Positions 59,348-64,000 of a stretch of DNA of 64,000 nucleotides are shown here, piece after piece. The stretch is from the NCBI RefSeq assembly GCF_035944355.1, contig NZ_DASZBH010000004.1:1-64000 (forward strand). The letters are read 5' to 3'. This stretch comes from Frateuria_A sp035944355 (GTDB lineage: Bacteria > Pseudomonadota > Gammaproteobacteria > Xanthomonadales > Rhodanobacteraceae). Positions within the stretch are counted from its first letter, which is position 1. Each line of letters opens with the position of its first letter. The notes beneath the pieces are model-generated. The model saw nothing but the letters and a program-made list of their open reading frames with translations. It did not search any database and was not told the DNA's origin. The translations under genes were made by a program, and so were the position numbers.

Positions 59348-60147
59348 ACAAGTCGGCGTGAAAAGGCTTTGCTGGCGGAACTTTTGGTCGTGTAGCACCT
59401 GTGTTGCACTAATGCTTATGGGAATGGTGCGTCGAAGCTATCGCACCTGCAGATGCCCGCCTCACGCTGAGGCAAACGCCGCACCGCCAGCTCGCCGCTA
59501 CGGCGGCGGCTTCCGACCCGAAGCGGACGATCGCATCCCTCTCCACCGTTTTCGGCTTCTCGACAGAATATGGAAGCTTGAGGTCGATGCCGGCTCAAAG
59601 GGAGAACGCCAATGGCGCCTCGTCATCCAGGTAGGCTAATGCCATAGCCAAGTCGGGCGGGCGGTTGCACGCAATGCAAACAGCAAACCGCGATAGCAGC
59701 TCACCGAGCTGTCACATGCGACAGCGCACCGTCCCTTCTGACATTCCCGCGGACCTGTGAATTGCGCGGGCTTCAAAACGCGGAAGGAAGGCAAGCAAGC
59801 GTGAGTTCGCTTGTCCAGTGCCAATGGGCGGTAGCTGCGTTGCCCGAGTTACTGAGATTGAGATCCCAGATCGGTTCGCTGCGCTCGTGAACGGACGGCC
59901 TCGCGACCTCTAGGCGATCTCTGAACGCCGAGATGGCCGCCTGTCATCGGCTTGAAGGGCAAGCTACCGCCATCTCGACCGGCATCTCGGATCCAGGCCG
60001 CTTCGGCGACTTGAGGTACAGCCTCTGACGGATGAACCAGAATCGGCCAGTCGCTGTCGACGGATGGGAGCGGACTGGCGCAACCGCGGATCGAGGTGCC
60101 CCCAAATCGCCTGGCTTCAGTGACGCATCGACTACCTGGTGAACGCA
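59348..60147. other. Gene-poor island edge
   Basis: About 800 bases with no frame resembling a protein. No inverted repeats or RNA genes were recognised. It may hold decayed DNA. Confidence 0.45.
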
Positions 60148-60507
60148 ATGGCTAACGAATGGTGCCGCAAAAACGACGGCGACCCTTCAGACAAGCAGAT
60201 CGCTGCAACGATGGCAGCGGCACTGATTGGTCAGGGTTTTACGCTCCAAACCGCCGATAACGTGGCAATGGCGGCCGACCAGGCCGTTGAATTGTACTGC
60301 GCTGTCCTAAGCAAATTGAGTAGCTTGGACGTGCCCGGAGAACGCACGGGCGCACAAGGGCAAGCAGCCTCGACTGAGGAACAAGAGGAGATGGACGCGT
60401 TGGGCGTGACCCGCATCGACGCGGCGAAATTCTGCTACGGCGAATACCGCTACGACAACTTGAGCGACGCACTTCGGTACGCCCGGGCAAGTTCAGGAGC
60501 GACTTGA
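60148..60507 (+). CDS. Hypothetical protein, 119 aa
   Basis: MANEWCRKNDGDPSDKQIAA, then MAAALIGQGFTLQTADNVAM, LYCAVLSKLSSLDVPGERTG, and a C-terminal AAKFCYGEYRYDNLSDALRY. Helical with several aromatic residues near the end. GTG 60139 is an alternative start. No homologue recognised; island cargo. Confidence 0.6.
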   Translation: MANEWCRKNDGDPSDKQIAATMAAALIGQGFTLQTADNVAMAADQAVELYCAVLSKLSSLDVPGERTGAQGQAASTEEQEEMDALGVTRIDAAKFCYGEYRYDNLSDALRYARASSGAT

Positions 60508-60724
60508 CCACGAGCCGTCCCTCGCGCGCCTGGGTCCATGTCAGTGGGCGATGAATACGCAAGGATGCTGCAACGGCGCGCATCTACCGGCTTGCAGCCT
60601 CGCCATTGAGTACGTCGGCGCGATGCTGTTCGAGACCGTTGGAACCTAGAGTGATCTCAACGAGCCTGCAGCCACTTAAGTTCTTGCGCTGCGCAAGGGA
60701 ACATTAGCAGGCGAGTTAGCGGGG

Positions 60725-61933
60725 TCATGCTTTCGATGCCTTATTAGGCAGCGCGACGGTGAACCGGGTGCCGTCGGAGTGATTCGACGTCACCTGGATG
60801 CCGCCGCCGTGCCCTTCGGCGATCTTGCGTGCAATGAAAAGGCCCAGGCCCAGGCTAGTCGGTGGGCGCGTGACGTGGTCTTCCTCGGTCAATTGGACCA
60901 GCGGCTGAAAGATGGACTCCAGCGCCGCTGCGGGTATCGGTTCGCCCTTGTTGGTAACGCTCACCACGTACCCGGTAGATCGGCCGCCAGCCTCGACAAC
61001 AACCGGGCATCCTTCTGCACCGTGGCGCGCGGCGTTGACCAGCAGGTTGAGGAACATCTGGTACAGGCGACCCCTATCGTAATGGCCGTTTAGCCTGGCA
61101 GGCGCGTGCAGTTCGAAGCGTGCACCTGGATAGGTGGCGGTGGCATCGGCGATCGCGTCGTTGAGCGGTTCCAGCAAATCGCAAGGCTCGGGGTGCTGGG
61201 GTATGCCCCCTCCGAGTTGGTTACTGGCATAGCCCATCAGGTCGTTGATCATGTGGGACATGATCCGACTCGCACGGGTCACGGTGGATGCCAACGCGCC
61301 GATATCCTCAGTTGACAGCGATGGCTCCGCCAGCATCTCCCCGGCGAGAGCGATGCTCGCCAGCGGGGAGCGCAAATCGTGACCGAGCACGGCCAGGAAC
61401 AGGTTCCGCGTGTCCCCTGTGTGCCTCGTCCACCCCTTGATCGATTCGGCCAGTGCCTGATCGATTCCCTCATTGAAGCGGATCACCTCATGCAGTGCGT
61501 CGACATCGGCATGCTCCATGTAGGGCTCCCACAGTCGCAGGACGGCGGCCCTGAGGGAGCGGAATTCCGCACTCAGCTGCAACAGCGTGTATTTGTGCAG
61601 ATGCCGGCTCTTGCCGTGTTCGGCCGCGGCACTTTCTTCGCTCTCCACCTTTGGCCCGTGCCCTTGGGACTTGCGCCGTTGCTCGGGGTCGGTCTGCTCG
61701 GTCTCCATGTCGTCGGCAATCGCTGCAAGCATCTGGCGTGCATGGTCGCGAAGTGCTTCATTCGAAAGCAGCCCCGGCTGCGGAGTGTTCTCTCGCGCGA
61801 AAGCGTCCCATTGCGCAAGGATGGATTCGATGTGGTACCGGATGAAAGTCGAAAGTTTCAAAAGAGTGCCCTCGCAGCGTGAGGGGAGCGGGCCCCGAGC
61901 GGACTCCGCCGTGCTGTCCAGTCCTTCGAACAA
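60725..61933 (-). CDS. Sensor histidine kinase with RsbRD-like N-terminus
   Basis: 402 residues, no membrane segment. N-terminal helical bundle (LSTFIRYHIESILAQWDAFA, NEALRDHARQMLAAIADDME) is RsbRD-like and may sense cytoplasmic signals. HisKA site LFLAVLGHDLRSPLASIALA with the phosphoacceptor His, then the HATPase_c domain (FLNLLVNAARHGAEGCPVVV, SLGLGLFIARKIAEGHGGGI). No response regulator adjoins. A possible stress-sensing role alongside NhaA. Start ATG 61933; internal starts cannot be excluded. Confidence 0.9.
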   Translation of the reverse strand: MFEGLDSTAESARGPLPSRCEGTLLKLSTFIRYHIESILAQWDAFARENTPQPGLLSNEALRDHARQMLAAIADDMETEQTDPEQRRKSQGHGPKVESEESAAAEHGKSRHLHKYTLLQLSAEFRSLRAAVLRLWEPYMEHADVDALHEVIRFNEGIDQALAESIKGWTRHTGDTRNLFLAVLGHDLRSPLASIALAGEMLAEPSLSTEDIGALASTVTRASRIMSHMINDLMGYASNQLGGGIPQHPEPCDLLEPLNDAIADATATYPGARFELHAPARLNGHYDRGRLYQMFLNLLVNAARHGAEGCPVVVEAGGRSTGYVVSVTNKGEPIPAAALESIFQPLVQLTEEDHVTRPPTSLGLGLFIARKIAEGHGGGIQVTSNHSDGTRFTVALPNKASKA

Positions 61934-61991
61934 GGCTGCGCTTGCCGAGGATCGACGACCGCCAGCTTAGCGCCACGGGCCTTTCGCGCGG

Positions 61992-63350
61992 CTAGTTGGC
62001 CCTTGCTGGTGGCTTTTTTGACCTCCACAGCACCGCCAGTCCCGCGAGTCCGGCACATCCCGATGCCAGGAATATCCCCAGCTTGGCGCTGGCAAGCTCG
62101 CTTTCCCGAAAGGCCAGGTTGGCGATGAACATGGCCATGGTGAACCCGATGCCCGCGAGCAGGCCGCCGCCTGCCAGCATGCGCCAGTCGAGGTCCGGCG
62201 GGCGTGTGGCGATGCCCAGGCGCACCGCAATCCAGCTGAATGTGAATACCCCCACCGGCTTGCCCAATGCGAATCCGGCGAACACCGCCCAGGTGATCGG
62301 CCCCCCGAGATGCTGCCGTGAGAGCACAAGCCCGGCGTTGGCGAGGGCGAACAGCGGCATGATGAGGAATGCCACCCAAGGGTGCAGCCCAAGCTCGAGC
62401 CTTTCGACGGGGGAGAGTGTTTCGCGCGCGGCGATCTCGGCCAGCAACACGGTCTGGCGGTCGCGCGTCGGGCCGCTACCGCGGTCCTCGGCCGGGTGTG
62501 CAACCACTTGGCGCAATATGGCGTACAGGCGATCGGCGCTGACCCAGGGCCGGGCCGGGGTCATCAGGCCGAGGATGACCCCGGTGACCGTTGCATGCAC
62601 GCCGGATGCGTCCACCGCGACCCAGACCGCGGCGCCGATTGCGAAGTAGAGGGGAAGGCTTCGCAATCCCGCCCAAGCCAACGCGCGTATCGCGACCAGA
62701 CCCAGCGCCGCCAGCGCGAGCGCCTGCCAGTTGATCGCGTGGCTATAGCCGATCGCGACCACGAGCACTGCGCCGATGTCGTCGACGATGGCGAGCGAAA
62801 GCATGAAGACCCGCAACCGCTTGGGAATGCGCGTGCCGAGCAACGCCAGGCAGCCGCTCAGGAAGGCAGTGTCGGTGGCCATGACGGTGCCCCAGCCCGC
62901 CGCGCCGGGACGGCCCGACAGCAGCAGGTAGAGCCCCGCGGGCACCAGCATGCCGCCCAACGCGCCCGCGATCGACAGCGCAGCCACGCGGGGCTTGCGC
63001 AGCTCGCCAAGCACCAGTTCACGTTTGAGTTCCAGCGCGACGAGGAAGAAGAACAGGGTCATCAGCGCATCGTTGATCCATCCTTTGAGCGAGCGGACCA
63101 GCTCGATGGGCCCCAGCCGCACGCCCATGGGCGTGGCCCAAAGCCTGTCGAAGGATTGCGCCAACGGCGAGTTCGACAACACCAATGCGGCGATGGCGGC
63201 CAGCAGCAGCATCGCGCCGGCGCCGGCCTCGATGCGCATGAAGCGCAGGAACGGGCGAGTTAGCCAGTCGATCAGCTCGCCTGGCAGTCGGATCGGTGCG
63301 CGCGGCAAGCGCTCATCCTGCATGGAGTTGATGCCTTTTTGGTATTTCAT
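61992..63350 (-). CDS. nhaA: Na+/H+ antiporter NhaA
   Basis: 452 residues, twelve predicted helices. Expels sodium in exchange for protons at the inner membrane, giving salt and alkaline tolerance. Family landmarks: MTLFFFLVALELKRELVLGE, TVMATDTAFLSGCLALLGTR, LSLAIVDDIGAVLVVAIGYS with the transport Asp-Asp pair, FALGKPVGVFTFSWIAVRLG and GIGFTMAMFIANLAF. Start ATG 63350 or 63323. Lies on the island, next to the sensor kinase on the same strand (58 bases). Confidence 0.93.
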   Translation of the reverse strand: MKYQKGINSMQDERLPRAPIRLPGELIDWLTRPFLRFMRIEAGAGAMLLLAAIAALVLSNSPLAQSFDRLWATPMGVRLGPIELVRSLKGWINDALMTLFFFLVALELKRELVLGELRKPRVAALSIAGALGGMLVPAGLYLLLSGRPGAAGWGTVMATDTAFLSGCLALLGTRIPKRLRVFMLSLAIVDDIGAVLVVAIGYSHAINWQALALAALGLVAIRALAWAGLRSLPLYFAIGAAVWVAVDASGVHATVTGVILGLMTPARPWVSADRLYAILRQVVAHPAEDRGSGPTRDRQTVLLAEIAARETLSPVERLELGLHPWVAFLIMPLFALANAGLVLSRQHLGGPITWAVFAGFALGKPVGVFTFSWIAVRLGIATRPPDLDWRMLAGGGLLAGIGFTMAMFIANLAFRESELASAKLGIFLASGCAGLAGLAVLWRSKKPPARAN

Positions 63351-63568
63351 CTGCCCATCAAAGTCGCCGGCCGCAGTGCATTTCGTGGTCTGGCTTCACC
63401 TTGCCGGGCGGAAGCTGGCGGTTGCCTGTGCAGTCGCGTCCTTCGTCATGTTGGAACGACATAGGTGGATGCCGAGGGAGAACCAATTCACGCGCGCTTG
63501 GCCTCGGCCTTCGCCATCGCGCGCTACATATGGAATGGCTTTAGCATGATCCTGCTGGGGTGAGCACG

Positions 63569-64000
63569 ATGTCGGACCTTCTTTCCTTGGCGTCACGCGG
63601 ACTGACGGGGGCGTCGTGGAGTGCGTGGGTCCTCTACTTCCTTGCCACCACACAGGGGACCATCGTCGCGGTGACACTCTATCTGCACCGCAGCCAGGCC
63701 CATCGTGGCGTGCAGTTCCATCCCGTGATAGCACACCTTTTCCGCTTCTGGTGCTGGTTGACCACCGGCATGGTGACGCGGCAATGGGTTGCCGTGCATC
63801 GCAAGCATCATGCGCGCTGCGAGACTATCGATGACCCGCATAGCCCGCAGGTTTATGGCATCGGCACCGTGCTATGGGGAGGGGTCGACCTGTACAAGAG
63901 GGCGGCAGCAAACAAGGACGATCTGGCGACCTTCGGAGCCGGCACACCGACGGACTGGATCGAATGCCACCTTTATGAACCCTGGTCGTGGCTGGGGCCG
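63569..64000 (+). CDS. Fatty acid desaturase, 5' part
   Basis: The first 144 codons of an acyl-lipid or acyl-CoA delta-9 desaturase that runs past the window end. LYLHRSQAHRGVQF and WVAVHRKHHARCETIDDPHS supply the first two His boxes (HxxxxH and HxxHH); the third must lie outside. Membrane segments around YFLATTQGTIVAVTLYL support the fold. Starts at ATG 63569, divergent from nhaA across 218 bases. It would introduce a double bond into membrane lipid chains, consistent with adaptation cargo. Confidence 0.88.
   Translation, partial: MSDLLSLASRGLTGASWSAWVLYFLATTQGTIVAVTLYLHRSQAHRGVQFHPVIAHLFRFWCWLTTGMVTRQWVAVHRKHHARCETIDDPHSPQVYGIGTVLWGGVDLYKRAAANKDDLATFGAGTPTDWIECHLYEPWSWLGP

Larger units (their letters stand above)
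59335..64000. mobile_element. Probable dusA-integrated genomic island, left part
   Basis: From the break in dusA to the window end. The region starts with about 790 bases without genes and then carries cargo: a hypothetical protein, a sensor kinase, NhaA and a desaturase. Composition between 59.35 and 60.7 kb is more AT-rich than before the break. No integrase lies next to this end; it is expected at the right end or further inside. The extent is unknown. Confidence 0.6.

Noticed and set aside
59054..59398. Minus-strand frame across the dusA break as an integrase or excisionase
   Set aside because: It reads antisense through the dusA fragment and shows no tyrosine-recombinase residues.

Overview
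The window is a high-GC chromosomal stretch from a gammaproteobacterium, most likely a member of the Xanthomonadales (Rhodanobacteraceae, such as Dyella, Luteibacter or Rhodanobacter). This rests on GC-rich codon use, a TonB-dependent receptor with an STN domain, a DUF3182 ATP-grasp gene, many tiny stress-type proteins and the general gene repertoire. No rRNA, tRNA or CRISPR array was seen, so the genus is an inference.

Layout. 1-140 is the right end of an IS3-family element, directly upstream of an acyltransferase gene. 0.2-11.9 kb is mixed: c-di-GMP phosphodiesterase, a TonB-like protein, a frameshifted isoprenylcysteine-methyltransferase-like gene, a DsrE-like protein, an AT-richer patch with orphan small genes, an IS3 remnant, a PEP mutase/isocitrate lyase-type enzyme, and GNAT and XRE proteins. 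12.2-20.7 kb is a complete lasso peptide locus of the isopeptidase type: TonB receptor and isopeptidase on +, cyclase, transglutaminase-like B protein and a 47-residue precursor on -, and a divergent GntR regulator. 20.8-28.2 kb holds an HWE-type sensor kinase, an ABC-2 transporter, a GH30 hydrolase and a TPR-GGEEF diguanylate cyclase. 28.2-30.5 kb holds a second RiPP candidate: a borosin-type alpha-N-methyltransferase with a separate 101-residue putative precursor (split borosin) and a divergent M14 peptidase.

30.5-43.3 kb is a run of envelope and stress genes (EEP nuclease/phosphatase, cardiolipin-synthase-like PLD, PH-domain protein, class A beta-lactamase, OmpA-like lipoprotein, KGG, DUF3309 and other very small proteins) followed by HAD and PIN proteins. 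43.3-58.9 kb is ordinary metabolism and envelope: PncA, a cupin/CDO plus FAD enzyme operon, TonB, hemolysin III, a DUF885 hydrolase, DUF456, a MASE1 sensor protein, an alpha/beta hydrolase with a DUF3182 ATP-grasp, ferredoxin-NADP reductase, and the TviB/TviC sugar-nucleotide pair.

At 59,273 dusA begins but is cut after 23 native codons, the known integration hotspot of dusA-type islands. The rest of the window (hypothetical gene, sensor kinase, NhaA antiporter, start of a fatty acid desaturase) is therefore probably the left part of an integrated island that continues beyond the window.

Two independent peptide natural-product systems lie within about 17 kb. The lasso genes should work as precursor to B/C maturation, then re-uptake by the TonB receptor and cleavage by the isopeptidase. 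The borosin pair should produce a backbone N-methylated peptide; neither its core boundaries nor its protease can be fixed from sequence alone.
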